DNA from: JBNAGF01 sp049801055
GTDB taxonomy: Bacteria; Pseudomonadota; Alphaproteobacteria; Rhodobacterales; Rhodobacteraceae
Length of the DNA: 64,000 bases
Assembly: GCF_049801055.1 (NCBI RefSeq)
Contig: NZ_JBNAGF010000014.1
Span: 62,001-126,000 of the forward strand
Direction of reading: 5' to 3'
The position numbers were made by a program, and so were the translations under genes. The notes below the pieces were generated by a model that was not told where the DNA came from, searched no databases, and worked only from the letters and a program-made list of their open reading frames with translations. Positions 1 through 8,288 of this stretch are shown piece by piece; position 1 is the first letter of the stretch, and every line of letters begins with the position of its first letter.

Positions 1-1
1 C

Positions 2-151
2 GTGCAGAACCACGGGGCCACGGACCTTTTGGAGCTTCACGGGCCCGGCATCAAGGGCACGGTGCTGTTGCCCTTTACACTGGCAGCTGTGCCAACGGTC
101 GATTTGAAGGCGGGCCGCATCATTGCCGACCCGCCCGAAGGATTGTTCTGA
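2..151 (+). CDS. rimM: Ribosome maturation factor RimM, C-terminal fragment
   Basis: The window opens inside an open frame whose last 49 residues are visible before the TGA at 149-151. The text (HGATDLLEL, then GTVLLPFT near the end, closing on DPPEGLF) matches the C-terminal PRC-barrel half of RimM, the 30S assembly factor that binds ribosomal protein S19. The call is strengthened by position, since rimM lies directly before trmD and rplS in most proteobacteria. The start and most of the gene lie outside the window. The family call is from residue pattern and synteny; no alignment was run. Confidence 0.8.
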   Translation: MQNHGATDLLELHGPGIKGTVLLPFTLAAVPTVDLKAGRIIADPPEGLF

Positions 152-256
152 AACGGCCTTTGGGCAAGAATCGGTCCTGTTGCCTCACTTCCGGCAACGA
201 AAAAGCCGACCACGACGCAATACAGCCTCATCAAAGCCCGCGCAGGAGAGCATTTC

Positions 257-1072
257 GTGACAGACGACGCCCCCAATCGGTCCCTGGGTCGCAAGACCAT
301 CCGCCCGACCCTGAAACCGCGCGAACTCATTACCCCTACACCGGATCTGCACGGAGTCTGGAAGGCCAAGATCCTGACCCTGTTCCCCGAAGCATTTCCC
401 GGTGTCCTTGGCGAAAGCCTGACCGGCAAAGCCTTGCAGGAAGGGCTCTGGCAGCTCGAAACAATCGAGCTGCGCAAATTCGGGATTGGCAAGCATCGCA
501 ATGTGGACGACACCCCTGCAGGCGGCGGCGCCGGTATGGTTTTGCGGGCTGACGTTCTAGGCAATGCCATCGACCATGCGATGGAAGGCGTCACCGGCAA
601 CTGGCCCCTAATTTATCTTTCGCCACGTGGCAAACGAATGGATCAGAACCTGATGCGCAACCTTGCACGCGCAGATGGTGTCACCTTGCTGTGCGGACGG
701 TTCGAGGGCGTGGATGAACGGGTTTTGGAGCACTACGGAATTCAGGAAGTTTCACTCGGCGATTTTGTCATGACGGGCGGTGAGATTGCGGCACAGGCGC
801 TGATCGACGCAACTGTGCGGCTGATTCCTGGCGTCCTTGGCAACCAGGCATCGACCGAAGAAGAGAGCTTTTCATCCGGTTTGCTGGAACATCCCCAATA
901 TACCCGGCCCGCCGAATGGAAAGGCCGGCCGATTCCCGAAGTTCTGATGTCCGGACATCACGGGAAGATTGACCAGTGGCGGCGGGAAAAGAGCGAAGAG
1001 ATCACACGCGAACGCCGCCCGGACCTTTGGGAGGCCCATCGCAGATCTTCAGAGGATCAGGAACAGAGCTGA
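257..1072 (+). CDS. trmD: tRNA (guanine-N1)-methyltransferase TrmD
   Basis: TrmD methylates G37 N1 of tRNAs reading CNN/CGG codons, preventing +1 frameshifts. Visible family motifs are KILTLFPEAF near residue 38, HRNVDDTPAGGGAGMV, the SAM-binding trefoil-knot segments YLSPRG, LLCGRFEGVDER and SLGDFVMTGGE, and the C-terminal HHGKIDQWRRE. The protein has 271 residues against about 250 for most TrmDs, because of a roughly 35-residue basic, proline-rich N-terminal extension. The GTG start at 257 is favoured by a CAGGAGA ribosome site at 243-249. It follows rimM and precedes rplS, with a CBS-domain gene between. Confidence 0.95.
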   Translation: MTDDAPNRSLGRKTIRPTLKPRELITPTPDLHGVWKAKILTLFPEAFPGVLGESLTGKALQEGLWQLETIELRKFGIGKHRNVDDTPAGGGAGMVLRADVLGNAIDHAMEGVTGNWPLIYLSPRGKRMDQNLMRNLARADGVTLLCGRFEGVDERVLEHYGIQEVSLGDFVMTGGEIAAQALIDATVRLIPGVLGNQASTEEESFSSGLLEHPQYTRPAEWKGRPIPEVLMSGHHGKIDQWRREKSEEITRERRPDLWEAHRRSSEDQEQS

Positions 1073-1243
1073 CGCCAAAAACCTGCCCGATACAGCTGCT
1101 TATTGGAACGAAAATCAATCAGACGGATTGGATTGCGGCCGTTTCCGCCTGCACCATGTGATCTGAATCATGGTGATGCCGCGCCTTTGAATGCCACTGT
1201 GGCTACGTTGTCTTTCAGTTCTTCCAATGAAAGGAGGAGAATG

Positions 1244-1672
1244 ATGACCACAGTCCGGCAACTCATTCACGAAAAGGGGGCAGAGGTGATCACTGTCCGA
1301 CCGGAAGATACAGTCTTGGAGGCGATCACGAAGATGGCCGATCACAACGTGGGATCAGTCCTCGTTATGAACGGAACACAGCTTTCCGGCATTTTCACCG
1401 AAAGGCACTACGCCAGGAATGTGTTCCTGAAAGGCCGGTCCTCGCCCGACACCCGGGTCGGCGAGATCATGGCTGAGCGTGTCGTCTGCGCCACCCCTGA
1501 CCAGACGGTAGAAGAGTGCATGGCCGTCATGACCGATAAAGCAGTTCGTCACCTTCCGGTTCTTGAAGGAAATCAACTGGTCGGCGTAGTCTCGATCGGC
1601 GATCTGGTAAAGAGCATCATAAGCGACCAGAAATTCGTCATCGAACAGCTGGAGCACTATATCTCCGGATAG
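1244..1672 (+). CDS. Tandem CBS-domain protein
   Basis: This 142-residue protein consists almost entirely of two CBS domains (about residues 8-62 and 73-130), seen as DTVLEAITKMADHNVGSVLV and the later TVEECMAVMTDKAVRHLPV...GVVSIGDLVK. Stand-alone CBS pairs bind adenosyl ligands (AMP, ATP, SAM) and sense energy state; no catalytic domain is attached. The start at 1244 fits the strong AAGGAGGAG at 1231-1239 better than the ATG at 1241, which is too close. It sits between trmD and rplS, normally adjacent genes, so it is a lineage-specific insertion in a translation cluster. Its partner cannot be read from sequence. Confidence 0.85.
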   Translation: MTTVRQLIHEKGAEVITVRPEDTVLEAITKMADHNVGSVLVMNGTQLSGIFTERHYARNVFLKGRSSPDTRVGEIMAERVVCATPDQTVEECMAVMTDKAVRHLPVLEGNQLVGVVSIGDLVKSIISDQKFVIEQLEHYISG

Positions 1673-1740
1673 GTCGGACCGGGCGCCATTGGTGCAGTCC
1701 ATGATTGAGCGGCGCAATACATGGCCGCCACACTCGGGGC

Positions 1741-1769
1741 TTGATCAATGTTGCAGCCCGCACTATACG
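1741..1769 (+). promoter_or_regulatory. Possible sigma-70-type promoter for rplS-rpmE
   Basis: TTGATC at 1741-1746 and TATACG at 1764-1769 are separated by exactly 17 bases, a reasonable match to the housekeeping consensus. It would give a leader of about 215 bases before rplS. Visual match only; alphaproteobacterial promoters are often weakly conserved. Confidence 0.3.
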
Positions 1770-1950
1770 TCCGCCGTTCGGAATCGTTTTGCGGCTCCGG
1801 GCTCTTTCTGTTTTGCAGGTATCCGCAGAACCTTCTTCGGTTCGACAGGCGGCTGGCTGGACAGAAACAAGGAACAGACAACCTGATCTCTGGCGGGCTG
1901 CATCTGGCAGGACCCGGTGAAGACCAAGAGCTCTTAGGTGCATCAAAACT

Positions 1951-1967
1951 TCGTGGACCAACCACGA
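1951..1967 (+). promoter_or_regulatory. Leader stem-loop just upstream of the rplS ribosome site
   Basis: TCGTGG (1951-1956) and CCACGA (1962-1967) form a perfect 6-bp stem with a 5-base loop, ending 5 bases before TAGGAGAA (1973-1980). Ribosomal-protein leaders often carry structures near the ribosome site for autogenous control. A regulatory role here is inference; the stem is short. Confidence 0.35.
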
Positions 1968-1985
1968 GCAGATAGGAGAATTGCG

Positions 1986-2369
1986 ATGGACCTGATCGCA
2001 CAGCTCGAGGCGGAACAGATTTCCGCCCTGGGGAAAGATATCCCCGATTTCAAAGCCGGTGACACAATCCGTGTCGGCTTCAAAGTGACCGAAGGGTCGC
2101 GCACCCGTGTGCAGAACTACGAAGGTGTCTGCATCGCGCGTAAGAACGGCAACGGCATTGCCGGTTCGTTCACCGTGCGCAAGATCTCCTTCGGTGAAGG
2201 CGTGGAACGTGTCTTCCCGCTTTACTCGACCAACATCGACAGCATCACCGTTGTCCGCCGTGGCCGCGTCCGCCGCGCCAAGCTGTATTATCTGCGTTCG
2301 CGTCGGGGCAAGTCCGCCCGGATCGCAGAGGTCACCAACTACAAGCCCAAAGCGGGCGCCGAGGCGTAA
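1986..2369 (+). CDS. rplS: 50S ribosomal protein L19
   Basis: L19 sits at the 30S-50S interface near bridge B8. The 127-residue product shows the family core: FKAGDTIRVGFKVTEG, RVQNYEGVCIARKNG, SFTVRKISFGEGVERVFPLYS and LYYLRSRRGKSARI. The ATG at 1986 follows TAGGAGAA at 1973-1980; upstream in-frame codons have no comparable site. A lysine/alanine-rich tail extends slightly past the minimal domain, as is common in alphaproteobacteria. rpmE begins 11 bases later, so the two are probably cotranscribed. Confidence 0.97.
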   Translation: MDLIAQLEAEQISALGKDIPDFKAGDTIRVGFKVTEGSRTRVQNYEGVCIARKNGNGIAGSFTVRKISFGEGVERVFPLYSTNIDSITVVRRGRVRRAKLYYLRSRRGKSARIAEVTNYKPKAGAEA

Positions 2370-2380
2370 GGACCGGAACC

Positions 2381-2602
2381 ATGAAAAAAGACACCCACCC
2401 CGATTACCACATCATCAACGTCAAGATGACCGATGGCACCGTGGTCGAAATGAAATCGACCTGGGGCAAGGAAGGCGACCAGCTGTCGCTGGACATCGAT
2501 CCTTCGGTGCACCCTGCCTGGACCGGCGGTGGCGCGCGCCTGTTGGATACCGGTGGTCGCGTTTCCAAATTCAAGAAAAAGTACGAAGGTCTGGGTTTCT
2601 GA
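2381..2602 (+). CDS. rpmE: 50S ribosomal protein L31 (cysteine-free form)
   Basis: This 73-residue protein starts MKKDTHPDYHIINVKMTDG and ends VSKFKKKYEGLGF, clearly L31. It has no cysteine, so it is the zinc-independent form, not the CxxC zinc-ribbon form. Central-protuberance protein of the 50S subunit. It follows rplS by 11 bases and is followed by a strong intrinsic terminator, ending the translation cluster. Confidence 0.95.
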   Translation: MKKDTHPDYHIINVKMTDGTVVEMKSTWGKEGDQLSLDIDPSVHPAWTGGGARLLDTGGRVSKFKKKYEGLGF

Positions 2603-2623
2603 TCCTACCCCTTCCGACTGTTC

Positions 2624-2654
2624 AAAGGCCGTCCTGAAGGGCGGCCTTTTCAGT
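2624..2654 (+). terminator. Intrinsic terminator after rpmE
   Basis: An 11-bp stem (2624-2634 with 2639-2649, one G-T pair) closes on a TGAA tetraloop. The base is AAAGGCC/GGCCTTT followed by further T residues. It lies 22 bases past the rpmE stop. Confidence 0.85.
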
Positions 2655-2907
2655 TTTGCATCCGATAGCTCTCGCCCGACTGCTTGGCCCCGGCCCTGTA
2701 GGCCGGGATCTGAGAAATTGGCAACAGTCCACGGCCGCCCCAAATTGCCGCCCTGCCAATCACACCAAAAACCCACTTCGAGCCCACCTCGCAACACGCA
2801 CAGTATTTTGGGTGATCGGGCCAGCAAACTCCCTTCCCTTACAAACCCCCACAACATATAGTGGCCGGAAAACGGTGCCGCTGCGCGGCAGGTAAGAGGA
2901 TCGGGCA
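2655..2907. other. Intergenic region between rpmE and mipZ
   Basis: This is a 253-base stretch between the rpmE terminator and mipZ. No gene, tRNA or clear repeat is visible. The mipZ promoter presumably lies here, perhaps around the AT-richer segment at 2840-2865. An AAGAGGA ribosome site occurs at 2894-2900. Confidence 0.5.
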
Positions 2908-3717
2908 ATGGCGCATATTATCGTGGTCGGAAACGAGAAAGGTGGTGCGGGAAAATCCACTGTCTCGATGCATGTGGCCACGGCTCTTTCGCGGATGGGC
3001 AAGAAGGTTAACACGCTTGACCTCGACCTGCGGCAACGCAGCCTTGGTCGATACGCCGAAAACCGCAAGGATTTCCTCGCCAAGAGTGGCCTTGAATTAC
3101 CTTCACCCGAAACACACGACCTGCCCGAAATCGACCCGTCACAACTGAAGCCCGGCGAGAACATCTATGACCACCGCCTGTCTGCCGCCGTCGCTAATCT
3201 GGAAGCCGACAGCGACTTTATCCTGATTGACTGCCCCGGCTCACACACCCGTCTCAGTCAGGTTGCGCATTCGCTGGCCGATACGCTGATCACGCCTCTC
3301 AATGACAGTTTCGTGGATTTTGATCTGCTGGCTCGTATCGATGCGAAAGGCGAAACAATTCTTGGCCCTTCGGTCTATTCCGAAATGGTCTGGAATGCCC
3401 GCCAGTTGAGAGCGCAGGCCGGGTTGAAACCTATCGACTGGATTGTCATTCGCAACCGGGTCGGCACCCAGCGCATGGTTAATAAGGAAAAGATGGAACG
3501 CGCTATCACGATGCTGTCCAAGCGCATTGGCTTCCGCATCGCACCCGGATTTTCCGAGCGTGTGGTGTTTCGCGAGCTGTTTCCCCGAGGGCTGACATTG
3601 CTTGATCTCAAGGATATCGGCGTCAAGCAACTGAACATCTCGAACGTGGCCGCACGGCAGGAATTGCGCGAAATGATGAAGGCACTGAACCTGCCGGACG
3701 TCGAAATCGACTTCTGA
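2908..3717 (+). CDS. mipZ: MipZ, ParA-type ATPase that positions the division plane
   Basis: MipZ forms bipolar gradients by interacting with ParB at chromosome origins and inhibits FtsZ polymerisation, placing the Z ring at midcell. The 269-residue protein has a deviant Walker A (GNEKGGAGKST, residues 8-18), DLDLRQRS as in Caulobacter MipZ rather than generic ParA, and a Walker B-like FILIDCPGS near residue 106. Length matches the family. No parB is adjacent, which is normal for mipZ. Its stop codon abuts the stop of the opposing cyclase gene with no bases between, so transcripts from both genes may overlap. Confidence 0.9.
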   Translation: MAHIIVVGNEKGGAGKSTVSMHVATALSRMGKKVNTLDLDLRQRSLGRYAENRKDFLAKSGLELPSPETHDLPEIDPSQLKPGENIYDHRLSAAVANLEADSDFILIDCPGSHTRLSQVAHSLADTLITPLNDSFVDFDLLARIDAKGETILGPSVYSEMVWNARQLRAQAGLKPIDWIVIRNRVGTQRMVNKEKMERAITMLSKRIGFRIAPGFSERVVFRELFPRGLTLLDLKDIGVKQLNISNVAARQELREMMKALNLPDVEIDF

Positions 3718-4947
3718 TCACCCGAAAAGAGTAAATAGCTCTTTCGGCTCGGGAACGCCGCGCAGCATATATCGTCCCAGCGAAACCAGATCGAATTTGC
3801 AGGGACGGGCCGCGTTGGCGACTTCGTCCGACAGGATGAGCTTTTGTCCCAAGGCCTTGTGCATTCCGGAAATACGCGCAGTCTGATTCACCGCAGGGCC
3901 GATCACCGTAAAATCTAGACGAGATGCAGCGCCTATGTTCCCGTACAGGATTTCTCCTGCATGCAGTGCCAGAGTATATTCTGCAACTTCCAGACCAGCA
4001 GCGCGCCTTTCTTCGTTCTTTTCCGCCATACGTTCCCTGAGAAGAACGACGGCCTCCAATGCAGCGTGCGCATCTTCATGCAGCTCACCAACGTCAAACA
4101 TCGCCATCAATCCGTCGCCCATGAACTTAAGGATGTTTCCACCCTTTTGCTGCACGACGTCCACGACCACACCGAAGTAGTCATTTAGCATTGCGATCAT
4201 GTCTGGGCCCGGAATACGTTCGGCCAGAGTGGTGAAGCCCTCGAGATCAAAGTTCCAGATCACCGCGTCAATTTGCTGAAGCGAACCTCGTCTGATCTCA
4301 CCGGAAAACACCCGCCGCCCAGCATCCCGACCCAGATAAACACCAAGAAGATCCTCGGCCATCCGGCGATTGGCTGCAGATTTTAGCGCAAGGCCCAAAT
4401 AGGGAATGCTCTGCCGGATCAAGTCGAGATCCTGATCTCGGAATCCGTCGGGTGCATTGCTCGCCCATGACAACAGCACACCTTCGGGGGCGTTGTTGGG
4501 GTCGACCACCCAATCGCCGCCGCCATGTTTTTCCATCAGAACACCCATGGCGAAGTAATCCGTCGCCCCCCGATCCCGGAGTTCGTTCAGAAACGGGAAC
4601 CGGCTGGGCGTGTTGCTGTCGACCAAACGTTCACGCAGCTCATCGCTCTCGCTGGTCAGGATCACATATAGTGGGCTGGCCAGCCATCGTTCCTGCGGCG
4701 AATCTGTATGCACATAGTTTTCCAAGGATATGCCCTGATCGCTGCTCCAGCTGTAACCGGTGCCACCGTAATTTGGATGAAAGGCGCTTTGTGCGGCGTG
4801 CAAGCGCATCAACGGCACGCCCATGTCGACCAAGTGGCTGCAATAGCCGTCAAGAACTTCCTTCTGGCTGGCGCCTTCCAGACCACGCGCCATCAACCAC
4901 GAAGCCAGACTGTCGATGTTTTGCAAGGATGGCGCGTTCTGTCTCAT
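3718..4947 (-). CDS. Class III adenylate/guanylate cyclase
   Basis: The C-terminal half (about residues 225-400 of 409) is a class III cyclase catalytic domain. Metal-binding aspartates are at about D234 (FDLEGFTTL) and D278 (KFMGDGLMAMF), with K274 in the purine-selecting position. The transition-state Asn and Arg fall in DFTVIGPAVNQTARI. All key residues appear present, so it should be active, with ATP the likely substrate. The N-terminal ~210 residues are not a domain I can name; they may form a soluble sensor. No transmembrane segment is visible. A CGGAG site precedes the ATG. It is convergent with mipZ. Confidence 0.85.
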   Translation of the reverse strand: MRQNAPSLQNIDSLASWLMARGLEGASQKEVLDGYCSHLVDMGVPLMRLHAAQSAFHPNYGGTGYSWSSDQGISLENYVHTDSPQERWLASPLYVILTSESDELRERLVDSNTPSRFPFLNELRDRGATDYFAMGVLMEKHGGGDWVVDPNNAPEGVLLSWASNAPDGFRDQDLDLIRQSIPYLGLALKSAANRRMAEDLLGVYLGRDAGRRVFSGEIRRGSLQQIDAVIWNFDLEGFTTLAERIPGPDMIAMLNDYFGVVVDVVQQKGGNILKFMGDGLMAMFDVGELHEDAHAALEAVVLLRERMAEKNEERRAAGLEVAEYTLALHAGEILYGNIGAASRLDFTVIGPAVNQTARISGMHKALGQKLILSDEVANAARPCKFDLVSLGRYMLRGVPEPKELFTLFG

Positions 4948-5007
4948 TTCATGCTCCGGTTAACTGCCTTCCGATTTGGGGTCGCGACTAGGTTTTTGCC
5001 AGTGGCA

Positions 5008-5445
5008 TCACTCTAATCCTGCCAGACGGCGCAACATCATACGCAACAATGCTGCTTCTCCCGTCGTGAAGTGAGCTGCCAACCGGTTGTCGTACTGTTC
5101 GGCAATACCCCGCAATTCGTTGTAAGCCGCACGACCAGCCTGCGTCAGAGCCAGTCGCTCCACGCGACGATCATTCTCGTCGCGCTCACGGGTCAGGTAC
5201 CGGCGTTCTTCCAGCTTTTGCACCGCACGCGAAATCTTGGTTTTGTGGATCTTGGCGCGCGTGCCAATTTCCTTGGCGGTCATCTCTCCGAAAATGCCCA
5301 GATGAAACAGCACCCGCCATTCCGTCCGCAGCATTCCATACCGATTCTTATAGACCCGCTGGAATTCCAGCGAGCTTTCCTCAGCCGCCTGATTCAACAG
5401 GAATGGCAGGAAATTTCGCAGGTCGAAGTCATCTTTCTGGCTCAT
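5008..5445 (-). CDS. MarR-family regulator, probably of the homogentisate operon
   Basis: This 145-residue winged-helix protein has MarR architecture: a helix-turn-helix around MTAKEIGTRAKIHKTKISRAVQ (about residues 54-75) and the wing RRYLTRERDENDRRVERLALT. It is divergent from hmgA with 71 bases between starts, and an inverted repeat sits in that gap. MarR proteins usually repress neighbouring catabolic genes and are released by an aromatic ligand; here homogentisate or a hydroxyphenylacetate would be logical. The regulatory assignment is inference from position. Confidence 0.85.
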   Translation of the reverse strand: MSQKDDFDLRNFLPFLLNQAAEESSLEFQRVYKNRYGMLRTEWRVLFHLGIFGEMTAKEIGTRAKIHKTKISRAVQKLEERRYLTRERDENDRRVERLALTQAGRAAYNELRGIAEQYDNRLAAHFTTGEAALLRMMLRRLAGLE

Positions 5446-5465
5446 AAGTCAATCTCCCCTGCTTG

Positions 5466-5485
5466 TTAGTTACAAAAACAACTAT
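5466..5485. promoter_or_regulatory. Candidate MarR operator between the regulator and hmgA
   Basis: TAGTT (5467-5471) and AACTA (5480-5484) form an inverted repeat around an A-rich 8-base spacer, in the divergent regulator/hmgA gap. Size and AT-richness suit a MarR dimer. It lies 32 bases before the hmgA start, positioned to block transcription. Not experimentally supported. Confidence 0.5.
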
Positions 5486-5516
5486 TATTCAGCAACCAGA
5501 AACGGAGGAACGCGCG

Positions 5517-6869
5517 ATGAATCGTCCAACCGACCCGCACAAATTCACCCAAGCCAGCAGCGCCACGGGCACAACCGAAGGCTACATGCCCGGATTTGCC
5601 AATGACTTCGAAACCGAGGCTCTGCCGGGTGCCCTGCCGCAAGGAATGAATAGTCCGCAAAAATGTAACTATGGACTGTATGGTGAACAGCTCTCCGGCA
5701 CGGCCTTCACCGCGAACCCGCCCGAGCGGACCTGGTGCTATCGAATCCGGCCGTCGGTGAAACACTCACATCGCTATAAAAAGATCGATTTGCCCTACTG
5801 GAAATCGGCCCCATGTGTCGATCCGGACGTGATTTCACTCGGCCAGTATCGCTGGGACCCGGTGGAAACGCCGGACGGCCTGACCTGGATCACCGGCATG
5901 CACACCATGACCACGGCCGGCGATGTGAATACGCAGGTTGGCATGGCCAGCCATATCTACCTCGTTACCGAATCCATGGTGGATGACTATTTCTTTTCCG
6001 CCGACAGCGAATTGCTGATCGTGCCGCAGGAGGGCCGTCTCCGCTTTGCCACGGAACTGGGCATCATCGACCTGGAACCCAAGGAGATCGCGATCATTCC
6101 GCGCGGTCTGGTGTATCGGGTCGAAGTTCTCGAAGGCCCCTGCCGCGGGTTCGTCTGCGAGAACTACGGCCAGAAGTTCGAACTGCCCGGCCGTGGTCCG
6201 ATTGGGGCCAACTGCATGGCCAATCCCCGCGACTTCAAAGCACCCGTTGCCGCCTTTGAAGACCGCGAAACCCCGTCGACCATCACCGTGAAATGGTGCG
6301 GACAGTTCCATACGACCGAAATCGGTCACAGCCCGCTCGACGTGGTGGCATGGCATGGCAATTACGCGCCTTACAAATACGACCTGCGTACCTATTGCCC
6401 GGTGGGCGCAATCCTGTTCGACCATCCGGACCCGTCGATCTTTACCGTGCTGACCGCGCCGTCGGGCGTGCCCGGCACCGCGAATATCGACTTCGTGCTG
6501 TTCCGCGAACGCTGGATGGTTGCCGAAGATACCTTCCGACCGCCGTGGTATCACAAGAACATCATGTCCGAACTTATGGGCAATATTTATGGCCAGTATG
6601 ATGCCAAGCCGCAGGGCTTTGTCCCCGGCGGCATGAGCCTGCACAACATGATGCTACCACACGGGCCGGACAAGAATGCCTTCGAAGGGGCGTCGAATTC
6701 TAATCTCGGGCCGGACAAATTGGAAAACACCATGTCCTTCATGTTTGAAACCCGGTTCCCGCAGCACCTGACAGCCTTTGCCGCGCAAGAGGCGCCCCTG
6801 CAGGACGACTATATCGACTGCTGGAGCGATATTGAAAAGAAGTTCGACGGGACACCCGGCAAGAAATAG
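5517..6869 (+). CDS. hmgA: Homogentisate 1,2-dioxygenase
   Basis: HmgA opens the ring of homogentisate with O2 and Fe(II), giving 4-maleylacetoacetate in tyrosine/phenylalanine and hydroxyphenylacetate catabolism. The 450-residue product matches family length. It carries GFANDFETEALPGALP, NPPERTWCYRIRPS, the AWHGNYAPYKYDL segment, and the iron ligands expected from WYHKN, the glutamate of MSELMG, and PHGPD. I chose ATG 5517 because AACGGAGGAA at 5501-5510 precedes it; the frame is open further upstream without a ribosome site. It is the first gene of an operon with fahA and maiA. Confidence 0.97.
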   Translation: MNRPTDPHKFTQASSATGTTEGYMPGFANDFETEALPGALPQGMNSPQKCNYGLYGEQLSGTAFTANPPERTWCYRIRPSVKHSHRYKKIDLPYWKSAPCVDPDVISLGQYRWDPVETPDGLTWITGMHTMTTAGDVNTQVGMASHIYLVTESMVDDYFFSADSELLIVPQEGRLRFATELGIIDLEPKEIAIIPRGLVYRVEVLEGPCRGFVCENYGQKFELPGRGPIGANCMANPRDFKAPVAAFEDRETPSTITVKWCGQFHTTEIGHSPLDVVAWHGNYAPYKYDLRTYCPVGAILFDHPDPSIFTVLTAPSGVPGTANIDFVLFRERWMVAEDTFRPPWYHKNIMSELMGNIYGQYDAKPQGFVPGGMSLHNMMLPHGPDKNAFEGASNSNLGPDKLENTMSFMFETRFPQHLTAFAAQEAPLQDDYIDCWSDIEKKFDGTPGKK

Positions 6870-6947
6870 GGTGCAGGAAATCACTGGATTGTCCTCGAGG
6901 GTCACCAGAACCCCCGCACCCCCGACTGACAAGGTTTGGAGACAAGA

Positions 6948-8204
6948 ATGCCGCTTTTGAAATCATGGGTTGCTTCGGCAAACGACGCCAACCACCCTTT
7001 TCCACTGAACAATCTGCCTTACGGGGTCTTTTCGACCGACAGCATCGACCCGCATTGCGGTGTGGCCATCGGAGACATGATCCTTGATGTCACCGCCGCC
7101 GAGGCAGAGGGCCTCATATCGCTCGCCGATGAACCCCTGTTCGATGTGCCGTTCTGGAACGAACTGATGGAAGAAGGGCCGGCCGTCTGGGCCGCCCTGC
7201 GCGACCGGCTGACAGTTTTACTGGCCGAAGGTTCTGCCGAACAGGACAGGGTCGAACCACTACTGGTACCGATGGTCGAGGCTGAACTGCACATGCCTTT
7301 CGCGGTCAGCGAATATACCGATTTCTATGCAGGCCGGAACCATGCGTTCAACGTGGGCACCATGTTCCGCGGACCGGAAAACGCGCTGCCGCCGAACTGG
7401 CTGCATATCCCGATCGGTTATAACGGCCGCGCCTCCTCGGTGGTGGTCTCCGGCACCGATATCCGCCGCCCCTGGGGTCAGCTGAAAGGACCCAACGACG
7501 CCCTGCCCCGCTGGGCGCCCTGCGCGCGGTTCGATATCGAGTTGGAAATGGGTGCGATCGTCGGAACACCCTCGGACGGCCCTATCACGGTTCAGGAAGC
7601 CGACGATCACATCTTTGGGTATGTTCTGCTGAACGATTGGTCTGCCCGCGATATCCAGGCCTGGGAATATCAACCGCTGGGGCCATTCCAGGCCAAGGCG
7701 ACCGCCACCTCGATCTCGCCATGGATTGTGACCAAACCGGCACTGGAACCCTTCCGGACAAACGCTCCGGAACGCGAGTTCGAACTGTTGGATCACATCA
7801 AGGACTGCGGCCCGATGCTCTATGACATCGAGCTTGAGGTGACCATGGCGCCCGAGGGCAAGGCACCGACAACAATTGCCCGGACCAACTATAACGAAAT
7901 GTACTATTCCGCCGCGCAACAGCTGGCGCATCACAGCACCTCCGGGTGCCCGATGAACGCAGGTGACTTGCTTGGCTCCGGCACCATCTCGGGCGCGACC
8001 AAGCCCGAGCGCGGCTCTCTGCTGGAACTCAGCTGGGGAGGCAAGGAACCTATCGAGCTCGACAGCGGCGAAACGCGTTCCTTCATCGAGGACGGCGACA
8101 CTCTGACCCTGAAAGGCGCCGCGAAGGGAGACGGCTATACGATCGGCTTCGGCGATTGTGTCGGTACCGCCCTGCCCGCGCTCAAAGACCCATACGAAAG
8201 ATGA
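6948..8204 (+). CDS. fahA: Fumarylacetoacetase
   Basis: This enzyme hydrolyses 4-fumarylacetoacetate to fumarate and acetoacetate, the last step of the homogentisate pathway. The 418-residue protein shows the FAH signature: metal and catalytic residues in YTDFYAGRNHAFNVG, ARFDIELEMGAIVG, and VLLNDWSARDIQAWEYQPLG, then GSGTISG near the C-terminus. GGAG at 6938-6941 selects ATG 6948 over an in-frame TTG. It follows hmgA by 78 bases in the same direction. Confidence 0.96.
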   Translation: MPLLKSWVASANDANHPFPLNNLPYGVFSTDSIDPHCGVAIGDMILDVTAAEAEGLISLADEPLFDVPFWNELMEEGPAVWAALRDRLTVLLAEGSAEQDRVEPLLVPMVEAELHMPFAVSEYTDFYAGRNHAFNVGTMFRGPENALPPNWLHIPIGYNGRASSVVVSGTDIRRPWGQLKGPNDALPRWAPCARFDIELEMGAIVGTPSDGPITVQEADDHIFGYVLLNDWSARDIQAWEYQPLGPFQAKATATSISPWIVTKPALEPFRTNAPEREFELLDHIKDCGPMLYDIELEVTMAPEGKAPTTIARTNYNEMYYSAAQQLAHHSTSGCPMNAGDLLGSGTISGATKPERGSLLELSWGGKEPIELDSGETRSFIEDGDTLTLKGAAKGDGYTIGFGDCVGTALPALKDPYER

Positions 8205-8214
8205 GACCCTCAAT

Positions 8215-8246
8215 TTCATCTTTTTTCAAATACTCCCGCCGGAGGC
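8215..8246 (+). repeat. Dispersed intergenic element, copy 1
   Basis: After the fahA stop, TTCATC followed by a T run, AAATACTCC and a short CTCC/GGAG hairpin resembles a second copy after soeA at about 28231. Similar T-run/AATACTCC intergenic strings recur in Rhodobacteraceae genomes as I recall. Its role is unknown; it may aid 3' end formation. Confidence 0.45.
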
Positions 8247-8288
8247 GTCCCGACCTCGCAACCGGCGCAACGTCACAAGGATAGACCC

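Larger units (their letters stand above)
1673..1985 (+). other. Intergenic leader before rplS
   Basis: There is no convincing gene in this 313-base stretch. It holds a possible promoter (1741-1769) and, just before the rplS ribosome site, a short perfect stem-loop at 1951-1967. Short open frames crossing it lack ribosome sites and family features. The simplest reading is the promoter and 5' leader of an rplS-rpmE transcript. Confidence 0.6.
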
